A stretch of 64,000 nt of DNA from Salinicola acroporae (GCF_003206615.1 NZ_PZJW01000002.1:561966-625965), one strand, 5' to 3'; shown: positions 25,344-34,930, counted from the stretch's first letter. Notes: a model not told the origin generated them from the letters alone. Program-made: numbers and translations.

Positions 25344-27296
25344 TTAGAACAGCATCGCGTCCAGCCATCCCGTGGGATAGTGCAGGTTCAGGAGTGCCTG
25401 CATGCCGAGCAGGAAGATTCCAATGCCGATGGCGATCAGCAGCGCCGCCGACCAGCGTGCCTTGGCAACGAACCGGATGAAGCACAGCGTCATGAGGACC
25501 GCAGTGCTGATGAAGCCGAGTAGCGAGGCCACGACGATCAGGGCCAGCAGTCCGCCGAGCCAGACCAGCGGCTGGCCGATGGGTTGGCTGACCCAGGTTG
25601 CCTGCCCCTTCCACGCCTGGGCGCCGGTCAGCAACGCGCCGATGGCCATGATCGCGATGGCCAGCATCGGGAAGATGCCGCCGATCATCGACATGCCGCT
25701 GACGTCGTACCAGGCACCGGCCGCCAGTGCGAGCATGCCCGCGACCAGCACCAGATCGATCTTGCCGAAGGTCGGCGCCGGCGAGTCGGCCGTCTGGCGG
25801 TTGACATCGGCACCCACCGCCAGCGGCTGCCGCCGTCGCTGGAGCAACCGCTTGATCAGCGGGAAGGCAAACGCCAGCGCGATCAATGCCAGAATGATGA
25901 TGACCCCGGGGCGAAGAAACGCCGCCATGCCATGGAACTGCACGCTCTGATAGAAGTAGGTCTCGGCACCCGGTGCGAGCACGAAGCCGATCAGGAAAGC
26001 GGGACGGGACCAGCCGGCCTGCTTGAACAGTAGCCCGATCGCGCCGACGGCGACCAGGGTGTACCAGTCGCCCAACGACCGGGTGGCCTGGAAGGCGGCA
26101 AACAGGATCAGCGTGGTGATCACCGGCGCCAGCAGCACGAAGGGGATGCGCGTGAGCTGGGCGACCGGCCGCGCCAGCATCAGGCACAGTGCGGCACCGA
26201 GGATATTGGCCAGCGCCAGCGACCAGATGATGGTGTAAGTGAGATCCAGGTGGGTGGTGATCATGCTAACCCCGGGCTCAAGCCCCAGCAGCAGCAGTCC
26301 GCCCAGAAAGATCGCCGCCGTGCCCGAACCCGGCACGCCGAACAGCAGCGTCGGCACCATGGCCCCGCAGGCACAGGCGTTGTTGGCCGACTCCGGCGCG
26401 ATGACGCCGCGAATGTCGCCGTGGCCAAAATGCTTCTCGCCCTTCGTCTTCGATGCGAACGCATAGGTGAGCCAGTCGACGACCGAGCCGGCGAGCCCGG
26501 GGATGGTGCCGATGAGGCTCCCCATACCGGCGCACTTGGCGACCAGACCGCGATTGTCGACGACGTCGCGAATGCCCTGGCGCCACCCATGGCCCAGCGA
26601 CGTCTGCTCACGGGCGATACTGCCGCGCCGAATGAGCAGATCGACGATCTCCGGCAACGCAAAGATCGCCAGCCCTACGACGATCAGCGGGATACCGTCG
26701 AACAGATACTCGACGCCAAGGTTGAGGCGAAACTCGCCGGTCGCCGGCGCCGTCCCGATCGCCCCGGCCAGCAATCCCAGGCCGCAGGCGGCCATGCCCT
26801 TGAACAGGCTGTCGCCGGAGAGCACCGCGACCATGGCCAGCCCCAGCAGCGTCAGCACGAACAGTTCCGCCGACGAGAACGCCAGCACCAGCGGCCGCGC
26901 AACCAGGATGAATCCGGTCAACACGATGGCGCCGATAACGCCGCCGCACAGCGATGACAGGAAGGCGCTAGCCAGCGCCCGCGCCGCTTGGCCCTTCTTG
27001 GCCAGTGGGAAGCCGTCCATCACGGTAGCCTGGGAGGCGCTCGAACCAGGAATTCCCATCAGCACCGAGGTGAACGTGTCTCCCGTGGGAATGACCGCGA
27101 CCATGCCCATCAGCATACCCAGCGCCAATCCCGGCTCCATGCCGTAAAGAAACGGCAGCAGCAGCGCCATGCCGGCAATCCCGCCCAACCCGGGAATGAT
27201 GCCGACCAGCAGACCGATCATCACCCCCAGACCCATGTAGACCAGATGCGAGGCACTGAATACCTCGCCTAAACTCGCGACCAAGGCATCTATCAT
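25344..27296 (-). CDS. Tripartite tricarboxylate transporter, fused large and small membrane subunits (TctA-TctB)
   Basis: This 650-residue membrane protein has the TctA large permease in residues 1-490 (LLVGIIPGLGGIAGMALLLPF, IPTGDTFTSVLMGIPGSSAS, FGVPGSGTAAIFLGGL). After a short linker, a four-helix TctB/DUF1468 small subunit follows at about 510-650 (GKIDLVLVAGMLALAAGAWY). The subunits are usually separate genes. With the upstream TctC-type binding protein it forms a secondary, binding-protein-dependent carboxylate importer. Third gene of the operon, 40 bp after tctC, and the terminator follows. Confidence 0.92.
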   Translation of the reverse strand: MIDALVASLGEVFSASHLVYMGLGVMIGLLVGIIPGLGGIAGMALLLPFLYGMEPGLALGMLMGMVAVIPTGDTFTSVLMGIPGSSASQATVMDGFPLAKKGQAARALASAFLSSLCGGVIGAIVLTGFILVARPLVLAFSSAELFVLTLLGLAMVAVLSGDSLFKGMAACGLGLLAGAIGTAPATGEFRLNLGVEYLFDGIPLIVVGLAIFALPEIVDLLIRRGSIAREQTSLGHGWRQGIRDVVDNRGLVAKCAGMGSLIGTIPGLAGSVVDWLTYAFASKTKGEKHFGHGDIRGVIAPESANNACACGAMVPTLLFGVPGSGTAAIFLGGLLLLGLEPGVSMITTHLDLTYTIIWSLALANILGAALCLMLARPVAQLTRIPFVLLAPVITTLILFAAFQATRSLGDWYTLVAVGAIGLLFKQAGWSRPAFLIGFVLAPGAETYFYQSVQFHGMAAFLRPGVIIILALIALAFAFPLIKRLLQRRRQPLAVGADVNRQTADSPAPTFGKIDLVLVAGMLALAAGAWYDVSGMSMIGGIFPMLAIAIMAIGALLTGAQAWKGQATWVSQPIGQPLVWLGGLLALIVVASLLGFISTAVLMTLCFIRFVAKARWSAALLIAIGIGIFLLGMQALLNLHYPTGWLDAMLF

Positions 27297-27336
27297 TGTG
27301 TTGTCTCCTCATACCGTCTCGGCGACGACGAATCAG

Positions 27337-28446
27337 TTAACGCGTCACGACCCGCACGCCGTAACGATCCTTGAGCCAGTCGACGACCCATTGACGACGG
27401 GCATCGCTGAGTTCCATCGCTGACGCCAGCTGCTTGGCGGCAACTTCTCCCACGACCGGCTCGTACGGCCCGACCTGCTGACGCGCGGCGGCAATAAACG
27501 CCTCGTTCGTCGTCAGGTCCTTGGCAGCGGCGCGATAACGCCCCAGCAGCTCGGCATCGACCTGCTTGGGCACCAGCAGCAGTTTCTGCAGGGCATAGCC
27601 GGAGGCGAAGAACTTGTGGAAGACCTCGTAGGCGACGTCGTCTCGGCTGGCGCCGGGCTGGGCCAGATAGAGTTCCGAGAACGTGGGCAGATCGGGGAAG
27701 GCGGGATCACGCACGATCACGCCCTCTTCGTTCATCACGCCCAGCGAAAAGAGCGGCACGGCCTGGCCGGATTCGACCAGCGGCGTGACGCTGCTGAAGT
27801 AGGCAGAGGTGGTCTGGAAATCGACCCCGGCCTCTCCGCGCTCGAACGCCAGGCGCCCCTCGCCACGACTGCGCATGCCGAAGACCGGCTCGACCGCCAG
27901 GCCCAGCATGTCGAATGCCAGCATCACCGGCATCTCGAGCCCGGTCGGCGTCTGCATCGCGAACTTCGTCGGCTCCTCGCGCAGATTGTCGAGAATCTCG
28001 GCGGTCTCCTTGCCGAAGCGCGGCTGGACGTAGACCACGCCGCCGGTGGGCGCGGCAATGATCGGCGTCCACTTGGCGTAATCGAAGCGGACCCGAGGAT
28101 CCTGCAGCATGGCCGGGAACTGCGTGGAGGCCGAAGTGACCAGCATCTCCTCGCCATTGGGCTGAGCGCGGGTATAGAAGAGATTGGTACCGGTGATCGA
28201 ACCGCCCCCAGGCACGTTGTCGACGACGATGGCGGGATGCGAGGGCAGCGACTGCGCCATCCAATGCGACATGAAGCGCGCCCAGACATCGGTGCCCCCG
28301 CCGACCCCGAACGGCACGGTCCAGGTCAGCGTGTCGGGCATGGGCTGGCCGTCGTCGGCTTCGGCGAATAGCGGTAACAGCGCCAGCGCACAGGCGATCC
28401 ACCAGCGCCGGCAAGGCATTCGCGAGAGTTTTGGCTTGGCGTGCAT
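27337..28446 (-). CDS. Tripartite tricarboxylate transporter substrate-binding protein (TctC/Bug type)
   Basis: This 369-residue periplasmic solute-binding protein has an N-terminal signal peptide (RRWWIACALALLPLFAEA). The mature protein shows Bug-family features: LTWTVPFGVGGGTDVWARF, IVVDNVPGGGSITG and FDMLGLAVEP. The ATG at 28446 has AAGGAGAGG upstream; the longer frame was rejected. It delivers a carboxylate to the TctA-TctB fusion encoded next. The nearby PrpF-type isomerase suggests a tricarboxylate or an unsaturated dicarboxylate as the substrate. Confidence 0.9.
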   Translation of the reverse strand: MHAKPKLSRMPCRRWWIACALALLPLFAEADDGQPMPDTLTWTVPFGVGGGTDVWARFMSHWMAQSLPSHPAIVVDNVPGGGSITGTNLFYTRAQPNGEEMLVTSASTQFPAMLQDPRVRFDYAKWTPIIAAPTGGVVYVQPRFGKETAEILDNLREEPTKFAMQTPTGLEMPVMLAFDMLGLAVEPVFGMRSRGEGRLAFERGEAGVDFQTTSAYFSSVTPLVESGQAVPLFSLGVMNEEGVIVRDPAFPDLPTFSELYLAQPGASRDDVAYEVFHKFFASGYALQKLLLVPKQVDAELLGRYRAAAKDLTTNEAFIAAARQQVGPYEPVVGEVAAKQLASAMELSDARRQWVVDWLKDRYGVRVVTR

Positions 28447-28576
28447 ATCCTCTCCTTCTCTTGGTGTTGTGTTGGGGAAACACTGCATAAATGCCTGCGC
28501 AGGCGAATCGCTGCGTTGCGCTTCATCCTGCTCGTCGATTTATTCAGTATTTCCTTGGATAAGGTGTCCGACGTCC

Positions 28577-29656
28577 TCAGCCGGCGGCATCCAGCTCCAG
28601 CGTTTCCGGGACGAATACCGAACCGCTGAACAGCCGGCGAGCGGTACGCACCAGCGAACAGCGCGGCCACGGCTGCCCCGTGGGCCAATGGCTGACCACG
28701 CCCAGCCGGCCGCTTGGATGCTCGAACTCCATCAGTCCGTTGTCGTCCGGCACGCTGGCGAGGCCGTCGGTGATACCGCGGCTGTCGGCACACGCCACGG
28801 CAAGCCCCACTGCACCGGTGATGGCAAGCGCGCGATGGCACCGGTGCGGCATGAAATAGCGCACCTGCAAAATACCGCCCGCTTGCGGCGCACTGATCAG
28901 AACGGGTTTGGGGATCACCTTGTCGGCGACATCGCCCAGACCCATGGCGGCTCCGGCCTGTCGTCGGATCGACTCCAGCCTGGCCATCAGCTCGCGATCG
29001 CCATCGAGTTCGGCCGGCGACGCGTCACCCCGTTTGCCGAGATCTGCAGCCCGGAGGAGTACCATGGGCATGGCGGCGTCGAGACAGGTCACCTCGAGGC
29101 CGTCGATGACGTCTCGTGGCCGGCCGGTGGGATAGAGCTCGCCGGTTTTCGCTCCCACGACGTTGCGAAACTCCAGCAACACCGGCGCGGCGGTGCCGGG
29201 GACACCATCGATATGCGTCTCGCCGACGTAAGCGACCCGGCCGTCCGGCGTCTGGATATCGGCATCGATGACGCTCTGGGTATTGACGTTGCGGATCGTG
29301 ACCCGCGTGACATCGCCCTGGGCCGCTACCAGGCCCTGCTCGATCGCAAAGGGACCGACCGCGCTCAGCATGTTGCCGCAGTTGGGGGAGGTATCCACGC
29401 GCCGCTGTTCGACCATGACCTGGACGAACAGATAATCCACATCGATACCGGGCTCCGACGAGGGCGACACGATGGCGACCTTGCTGGTCTGCGGGTAACC
29501 GCCGCCGATGCCGTCCACTTCCAGTTCGTTGCCCGATCCCATCAGCGCCAGCAGCACCTCGTCGCGCCGGGCAGGATCCCGAGGCAGATCGCTACCCAGA
29601 AATACCGGGCCCTTCGATGTACCACCGCGCATCAGCACGCAGGGAATGGCTTGCAT
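28577..29656 (-). CDS. PrpF/GalD family isomerase (4-oxalomesaconate tautomerase-like)
   Basis: This 359-residue protein of the PrpF superfamily has a diaminopimelate-epimerase-like fold. Signature MRGGTSKGPVFLGSDLP occurs near the N-terminus, SPNCGNMLSAVG around the first catalytic Cys, and a second half with PHRCHRALAITGAVGLA. Relatives are PrpF (2-methylaconitate isomerase) and GalD (4-oxalomesaconate tautomerase of gallate degradation). No other propionate or gallate gene is nearby, so the exact substrate is open. First gene of a probable operon with tctC and tctA-tctB, divergent from lysR. AAGGA precedes the ATG at 29656. Confidence 0.88.
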   Translation of the reverse strand: MQAIPCVLMRGGTSKGPVFLGSDLPRDPARRDEVLLALMGSGNELEVDGIGGGYPQTSKVAIVSPSSEPGIDVDYLFVQVMVEQRRVDTSPNCGNMLSAVGPFAIEQGLVAAQGDVTRVTIRNVNTQSVIDADIQTPDGRVAYVGETHIDGVPGTAAPVLLEFRNVVGAKTGELYPTGRPRDVIDGLEVTCLDAAMPMVLLRAADLGKRGDASPAELDGDRELMARLESIRRQAGAAMGLGDVADKVIPKPVLISAPQAGGILQVRYFMPHRCHRALAITGAVGLAVACADSRGITDGLASVPDDNGLMEFEHPSGRLGVVSHWPTGQPWPRCSLVRTARRLFSGSVFVPETLELDAAG

Positions 29657-29866
29657 AGATCGTTCCTTCCACGTTTCGGCCGACCCGCGGCCACTGGTGG
29701 AAGGCAAACTCGCACGCTTGTATCGAGTGATCCAATGCAATTATCGTGACCATTAATGCACCAAAGACATCAATAGACCAAAATCACATAACCTTTTGAT
29801 ATTTATTATTAAAATGATTCATCCGCTACATTTTCCAGAGAGGTCTGCCGAGGCGGTATTCGACCA

Positions 29867-29884
29867 ATGAACTATGAGCTTTAA
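29867..29884 (+). other. Five-codon mini-ORF duplicating the start of the LysR gene
   Basis: ATG-AAC-TAT-GAG-CTT-TAA encodes MNYEL and then stops. Three bases later the LysR gene starts with GTG-AAC-TAT-GAG-CTG, also MNYEL. A tandem duplication of about 15-20 bases seems to have cut off the original ATG. The remaining intergenic part (29657-29866) is AT-rich and must hold the divergent promoters. Confidence 0.6.
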
Positions 29885-29887
29885 GTT

Positions 29888-30814
29888 GTGAACTATGAGC
29901 TGCAGCAGATTCAGGCGTTCCTCAAGGTCGCGGAACTCGAGAGCTTCCAGGCGGCGGCGCAGTCGCTCAATCTCTCCCAGCCGGCCCTGAGCCGACGCAT
30001 CAAGAAGCTGGAATCCATTCTGGGCACGCCGCTATTGGCGCGCACGACGCGCAGCGTTTCGCTCACCACCGTCGGGCGGGACTTCTTCCCCCAGGCCAAG
30101 CGACTGGTGGATGAGTTCGACCATGCCCTGTTCAACATTCGCGCCCTGGCCGAGAACCGGATCGGCCAGATCACGCTGGCCTGCATACCCACCGCCGCGT
30201 TCTATTTCCTCCCTGCCGTCATCCGTGAGTACAACGCCCGCTATCCCAATATCCGAATCCGCCTTCTCGACCTGAGCGCGAACGACGGACTCGGTGCCGT
30301 ATTGAGCGGCGAAGCCGAATTCGGCATCAACATGCTCAGCGGGCATCACCCCGATATCGTCTTTACTCCCCTGGTCGTCGAGCCGTTCGTGCTGGTCTGT
30401 CGGCACGATCATCCGCTGGCAACGCATGGCAGCGTCACCTGGAGCGAGCTCAGCGAGCACAAGCTGATCGGGGTGGGAAAGATGAGCGGCAACCGGATGC
30501 TGCTGGACCACGAACTCTCGTCGCTGACCCAGCGACCGAGCTGGTTCTACGAGGTCCAGCACCTATCGACCTCGCTCGGCATGGTCGAGGCCGGGCTGGG
30601 CGTCGCGGCGGTTCCCCGCCTGTCGATGCCCGACCAGGAACACCCGCTGCTGGTCCAGTGTCCGCTGATCGAGCCGCTGGTGAAACGGACCCTGGGAATG
30701 GTAAGGCGACGGGATAGCGCGCTATCACCGGCGGCGGAGCGCTTCGTCGAGACACTACTGAAACACTGGGACAAGGGCGGCATTGAAGGTGGCATCGGGC
30801 CGATCAACTTGTAA
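29888..30814 (+). CDS. LysR-family transcriptional regulator
   Basis: This 308-residue LTTR has a winged helix-turn-helix in residues 1-60 (FQAAAQSLNLSQPALSRRIKKLES) and a periplasmic-binding-like effector domain (ITLACIPTAAFYFLP, ANDGLGAVLSGEAEFGIN). It starts at GTG 29888 because the upstream ATG frame ends after five codons. It is divergent from the prpF-tctC-tctAB operon, the usual arrangement for an LTTR that controls its neighbour, so it likely senses the carboxylate that is transported. Confidence 0.92.
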   Translation: MNYELQQIQAFLKVAELESFQAAAQSLNLSQPALSRRIKKLESILGTPLLARTTRSVSLTTVGRDFFPQAKRLVDEFDHALFNIRALAENRIGQITLACIPTAAFYFLPAVIREYNARYPNIRIRLLDLSANDGLGAVLSGEAEFGINMLSGHHPDIVFTPLVVEPFVLVCRHDHPLATHGSVTWSELSEHKLIGVGKMSGNRMLLDHELSSLTQRPSWFYEVQHLSTSLGMVEAGLGVAAVPRLSMPDQEHPLLVQCPLIEPLVKRTLGMVRRRDSALSPAAERFVETLLKHWDKGGIEGGIGPINL

Positions 30815-30940
30815 CGATGCAATTCCCGTCGACCGTTCACCTCTGGGCTCCTGGGACTTGCCCCAGGAACGTTGACGTGAGGTCACCCGCGCCCAAGATC
30901 ATCTCGGCTAGAGCCTGGCCGGAAAGAGGCCGCGAACCCG

Positions 30941-31066
30941 TCATGCTTCGACACTCAAACCCCAACGTTGCGGGGTCTGCTCGAAACTCTCGATCAGCAG
31001 CTCGGTGAGGATGCGGATCTTGCGGGCGGGATACTGACCTGCCGGCGGGGGCAGACGATCTGTCAT
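30941..31066 (-). pseudogene. C-terminal remnant of a LysR-type regulator
   Basis: The translation MTDRLPPPAGQYPARKIRIL, then TELLIESFEQTP, resembles the last 35-40 residues of many LysR regulators (ypprklrvlidfL pattern). The DNA-binding and effector domains are missing. It is probably a relic left by deletion next to the pirin gene. Confidence 0.4.
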
Positions 31067-31157
31067 GACTTCCTTGTCCACGTTCGGTCCCATACCGGGG
31101 AGCGATGTCGCTCCCGGAGTGTCGGGCGCACCCGCCGCTATTCCGGCTCGCCGCCGG

Positions 31158-32093
31158 TCAGCTCGGCAGCGGTATATGTTCCTCCCGGTCATCCACCGGA
31201 AGATCGAAGCGCCCACGCCCCCAGTCTTCGGCCCGCCATTCGGCCTTGGCCTCCTCGATGCGCTCGCGAGAAGAGGCGACGAAGTTCCACCAGATGTAGC
31301 GAGGACCGCCGAGCGTGGCGCCGCCCAGAATCATCAGCCGTGCACCGGCTCCACCGGCAGCGACGGTGATGCGGTCGCCGGGCCGAAAAACCATCATCTG
31401 AGGCGCGGCGTAATCCTGGCCAGCGATCGAGATCGCGCCCTCGACGATATAGATGCCCCGATCCTCGTGATCATCCGGTAGGGGCAGCAGGCTTTTCGCT
31501 TCGAGTGTCACCTCGGCGTAGAAGGTCTCGGAGAACATCGAGGCAGGGGCGGTCTTGCCGTAGGCGCTACCGAGGATCAGCCGAACACGCGTACCGCCAT
31601 CCTCGATGACCGGCAGCGTCGCCTTGCCGTGGTGCTCGAACGTGGGCGCCATGTCCTCGTGGCTTTCGGGGAGTGCCAGCCAGGTCTGGATTCCGAACAG
31701 GCTGTTGGCGGCATTTCGGGCAGCGCTCGTCGTGCGTTCGGAGTGGGTAACACCGCGTCCGGCGACCATCCAGTTCACTGCGCCAGGCTGAATGATCTGG
31801 TCGGCCCCGGTGCTGTCGCGGTGATGGAAATCCCCGCGAAAAAGATAGGTCACCGTGCCGAGACCGATATGCGGGTGTGGGCGGACATCGATGCACTGGC
31901 CGGTCAACAGCTCGGCCGGCCCGGCCTGGTCGAAGAAAATGAACGGCCCGACCATCTGCCGCTTGGGTGCCGGTAGCGCGCGTCGAACTTCGAATCCCCC
32001 CAGATCGCGGGCGCGGGGAATGATCAATGTCTCGATCGCGTCGATGTCAACGTCATTGGGGCAGCCGGGCTCGAATGCGGGATTCCAGCTCAT
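31158..32093 (-). CDS. Pirin family protein
   Basis: A 311-residue bicupin. The N-terminal cupin has the metal-binding set HPHIGLGTVTYLFRG with nearby HHRDSTG and GRGVTHSE; the C-terminal cupin (EDRGIYIVEGAISIAGQ) lacks a full metal set, as in most pirins. Bacterial pirins have quercetinase activity or bind metabolic enzymes such as pyruvate dehydrogenase E1. The regulator remnant next to it may once have controlled it, since LysR-pirin pairs are common. Confidence 0.93.
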   Translation of the reverse strand: MSWNPAFEPGCPNDVDIDAIETLIIPRARDLGGFEVRRALPAPKRQMVGPFIFFDQAGPAELLTGQCIDVRPHPHIGLGTVTYLFRGDFHHRDSTGADQIIQPGAVNWMVAGRGVTHSERTTSAARNAANSLFGIQTWLALPESHEDMAPTFEHHGKATLPVIEDGGTRVRLILGSAYGKTAPASMFSETFYAEVTLEAKSLLPLPDDHEDRGIYIVEGAISIAGQDYAAPQMMVFRPGDRITVAAGGAGARLMILGGATLGGPRYIWWNFVASSRERIEEAKAEWRAEDWGRGRFDLPVDDREEHIPLPS

Positions 32094-32513
32094 GGGGTTT
32101 TTTTCTCCTCGGCAGGTGCGGCGGGAGTGAAGTCGGACCCGCTGCCATCAAGCGTCAATTTAGCGCTCGGAGCGTTTTGATGACTAGCCTTGGGGACCGT
32201 CCGACCGTGTTGCTGAACAGGGAACGCCAAAGGCACTGCGACGAGATGGCACCTGACGATCGACTTGATGGCCGAGCCGGGCATCGCTCGCTGCACTGTC
32301 CGCGCCAGACCGACACGCTGGCACTCATCGACGACGTGCGGGCCCTGCGCGATGAACCGGGTACCCGGCTCTTCACCACGGCACGCTCCAACCTCGTCCG
32401 GAAACGGCATGGGTATCGACGACCGGGAGATCACCCCACTGCAGAGGAATCGTAGCCGGATGGCGACGAAGCCGCTTCACCCACTGCCGTCCAACGATGC
32501 GGCTTATCAGAAG
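32094..32513. other. Stretch with no supported gene
   Basis: Short frames occur on both strands without recognisable domains. The stretch lies between the pirin and a LysE pseudogene and may be decayed coding sequence. Confidence 0.4.
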
Positions 32514-33124
32514 TCAGCGCTGACTATAGGCCAGGCGCGCGGCGAACAGCAGCAGCACCATACCGGTAGTTCTATCCAGCCACTGGATAACACGCGCTTT
32601 GCGCAGGAAGCGACCGAGCGGTCGAGTCGCGGCGATAAGAGTCAGGCACCACGCCGAACCAATTAGCACGTGAATGGCCACGAGTCCAAACGTCTAGACG
32701 ACTAACGAGCTATCTTGGGGAATAAATTGAGGAAGGAATGATGCATAGAAGACACCCACCTTTGGATTCAGCGCGTTTCCCAGAACGCCTTTCAGGAACC
32801 AGTTTTCACGCTTGATCGAGTGGAGATCGAACGCCCCTATACTGCAGCGGGGCGAAAGCAGCATGTTCAGACCCAGCCAGCCTAGGTAAGCAGCGCCGCA
32901 ATACTTCAGCACGCTGTAAGCGAGTTCTGAAACGGCAACGACAGCGCCCAGGCCAAAGGCAACCGCCGCCCCCATAGAAAACAGCCGACATTGATTCCGA
33001 GCGCGGCCTTCACCGCCTGCCAGGGCCCCTCAATCGAAGCCGTTCTGAGCACCAGCGCCGTATCGAGGCCGGGAGTCAAGGTGAGCAGCGTGGCCGCGAA
33101 GATGAAAGCAATTATGTTTTCCAT
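32514..33124 (-). pseudogene. LysE/RhtB-family amino-acid exporter, inactivated
   Basis: From ATG 33124 the frame reads MENIIAFIFAATLLTLTPGLDTALVL, a typical LysE start. Near 32970 the homology moves to another frame (AAVAFGLGAVVAVSELAYSVLKY, LGNALNPKVGVFYASFLPQF), and a TAG at 32694 interrupts it. Homology then continues (FGLVAIHVLIGSAW to AARLAYSQR) to a normal end at 32514. One frameshift and one nonsense codon make a functional exporter unlikely. The total of 611 bases is not a multiple of three. Confidence 0.8.
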
Positions 33125-33226
33125 GGCGGCTCGCGATGTCGCACTCGATAGGTGATCAAAAACCCCAGCTGCAAGCATCTCATGGCGATGGGTCGCTTTC
33201 CTCTACGTAGCCAATCTACGCAAACG

Positions 33227-33253
33227 AAAAAACCGCCTCGATGGGCGGTTTTC
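33227..33253 (-). terminator. Terminator originally downstream of tRNA-Thr(TGT)
   Basis: AAAAAACCGCC/GGGCGGTTTTC hairpin next to attL. The sequence beside attR (45680-45703) is a diverged version. Confidence 0.75.
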
Positions 33254-33266
33254 TTCAAGGCTCACT

Positions 33267-33338
33267 AGCCTTTTAAATCAATCTCTAAGCTCTGGTGCCG
33301 ACACCAGGAGTCGAACCCGGGACCTACTGATTACAAGT
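33267..33338. repeat. attL: 72-bp direct repeat, 3' part of tRNA-Thr(TGT)
   Basis: Identical base for base to 45722-45793. It contains the 3' half of the tRNA from the anticodon loop through CCA, plus 26 bases beyond. It is the left junction of the prophage; the duplicate lacks the tRNA 5' half and is not a functional gene. Confidence 0.95.
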
Positions 33339-33450
33339 TGTTACAGGGCGTTGCCGCTGGCCGTCTTTATTCGCAAAAACAGTCGGTTATAAGAGACAGG
33401 ATCGGCAAAGCACGTCTCTAAGCGTCAACGCGGTTGACATCTCGTTGACA

Positions 33451-34917
33451 CTACTGAATCTTCATTGCGATCCGTGCAATTTCATCTGCCAGTTCATCTG
33501 GATTATCTTCCCATTGCCTGTATAGCTTATCTTGCAGAAGGAAAAGCCTTCCTAGCAGCTCCTGACCATCGCCATCAACAAGCACTAGTAGTTTACTCTC
33601 ACCTTGAATTTCGCTGGCTAAAACCGCATTAATTTCCTTTTGTGGCCAACTCTTGCCTAAAGAATTCTCCGAAACCACTGCAACAACCAACTTCGCCTTG
33701 TACAGTGCGTGGTTAATAGTATCAACTAGAGAATCCCCCCACTCGATAACTTTGTTGTCTATAAAAGTTGAGATCTCCCTTTCTTCAAGCGCTTCATACA
33801 GCGGAGATGCTATTTTAGTTTTATCCTCGGAAGCATGACATATAAAAACTTGATACTCGTGGTATTTTTCCATAATACGCCTTAAGAATTTTGGTGGCTC
33901 AGGATCCGCACGCCCCATCTTCATAGCCAGCTTTATGTATGTCGGATCCTCATTGCCCTTTGCTTGCGCCAGGTATGACAAACGCCCATAAATATTTCTC
34001 TTAAGAATCTGACCTCCTTGGGTCACCTCCTCTCCTTCTTTAATCTTTCCAGTTGATGCTAAAAACTTCCGCTCTGCTTCTTCTGGATTATCGCACCACT
34101 GATGAATTGCAGCCCTTAAGCTTTTCTTGAACTCAACCGGCACATTGACTTTACTATTTATAACCAACCCGGTGACTTCTTGCCGCACTACTTTTTTCTG
34201 CAATCTTGTTTTGGATTCATTTACTTTAAATCCAGACTTTGTAAAAGCAGCAACAAGTTTTTCGCTCAGAACTGTCTTTTGTTCTACTATTTTTGCAATA
34301 TCTTGTGGAGGCTGGCCAAAACCCGACAATGTTATATCATCAGCATAGCGCGTATATCTTAAACGATATTGCTTGCTCAATCGTAGCAACTTATTATCTA
34401 AGGACGACGCTATTATATTAGATATAACAGGAGATGTAGGGGCGCCTTGAGGTAGAGCATTATTAAAAGTACATATTTTAGCTATAAGAGTAGCCACTTG
34501 CTTAGGCATATCAAAAGGGCTCGACATAAAAACCCCTCGCACTCTGCCAAAATTTATCGTGCCAAAAAAATCTTCGATGTCCACATTAAGGATCCATTTC
34601 GTCCCCTTGTGGACTTTAGCGTTTTTTATTATCCCCCGTTTACTGACAAAGCCGGTTGCACACTGCTTAAACTCTATATTATCCGTTAACAATTTAAACA
34701 AACGATATTGCGCCAACCTTAGCCCTTTTGTAGGCGCCGAAATAGGTCTCTCGCCACCTCTTTTCTTGGGTATTGAAAACTTCTTATATCTTTTATCAAC
34801 ACCAACTTCATATAGAACGTAAAAAAGCTTTCCTTTTTCGATATTCAACACCGACAAAAGGTCGTCTATTGATTTTATATCCCGAAGCGGATTTTCTTCT
34901 TTTTCAATTAGTTTCAT
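33451..34917 (-). CDS. Retron reverse transcriptase fused to a TIR effector domain
   Basis: This 488-residue protein has an RT domain at about 25-315, with motif A Asp113 (NVDIEDFF), the retron-specific NAKVH (99-103, NAxxH), PQGAPTSP (156-163), the catalytic YADD (191-194) and the retron VTG triplet (248-250). Residues 353-488 form a TIR domain: YQVFICHASEDK, FIDN and WPQKEINAV, with the likely NAD-cleaving Glu428. An msr-msd RNA candidate lies directly upstream. Retron-TIR systems are known anti-phage abortive-infection modules in which the RT-msDNA complex restrains the effector until a phage trigger releases NAD depletion. The gene is distinctly AT-rich and opposes the phage operon, which suggests recent acquisition as cargo. 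Confidence 0.93.
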   Translation of the reverse strand: MKLIEKEENPLRDIKSIDDLLSVLNIEKGKLFYVLYEVGVDKRYKKFSIPKKRGGERPISAPTKGLRLAQYRLFKLLTDNIEFKQCATGFVSKRGIIKNAKVHKGTKWILNVDIEDFFGTINFGRVRGVFMSSPFDMPKQVATLIAKICTFNNALPQGAPTSPVISNIIASSLDNKLLRLSKQYRLRYTRYADDITLSGFGQPPQDIAKIVEQKTVLSEKLVAAFTKSGFKVNESKTRLQKKVVRQEVTGLVINSKVNVPVEFKKSLRAAIHQWCDNPEEAERKFLASTGKIKEGEEVTQGGQILKRNIYGRLSYLAQAKGNEDPTYIKLAMKMGRADPEPPKFLRRIMEKYHEYQVFICHASEDKTKIASPLYEALEEREISTFIDNKVIEWGDSLVDTINHALYKAKLVVAVVSENSLGKSWPQKEINAVLASEIQGESKLLVLVDGDGQELLGRLFLLQDKLYRQWEDNPDELADEIARIAMKIQ

Positions 34918-34930
34918 ATGTAAATTAAAA

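Noticed and set aside
32027..32666. Short overlapping plus-strand frames after the pirin gene
   Set aside because: No homology recognised and no start signals; treated as non-coding or decayed sequence.
33267..33338. Apparent tRNA at the left prophage junction
   Set aside because: Only the 3' half of tRNA-Thr is present; it is the attL duplicate, not a functional tRNA.
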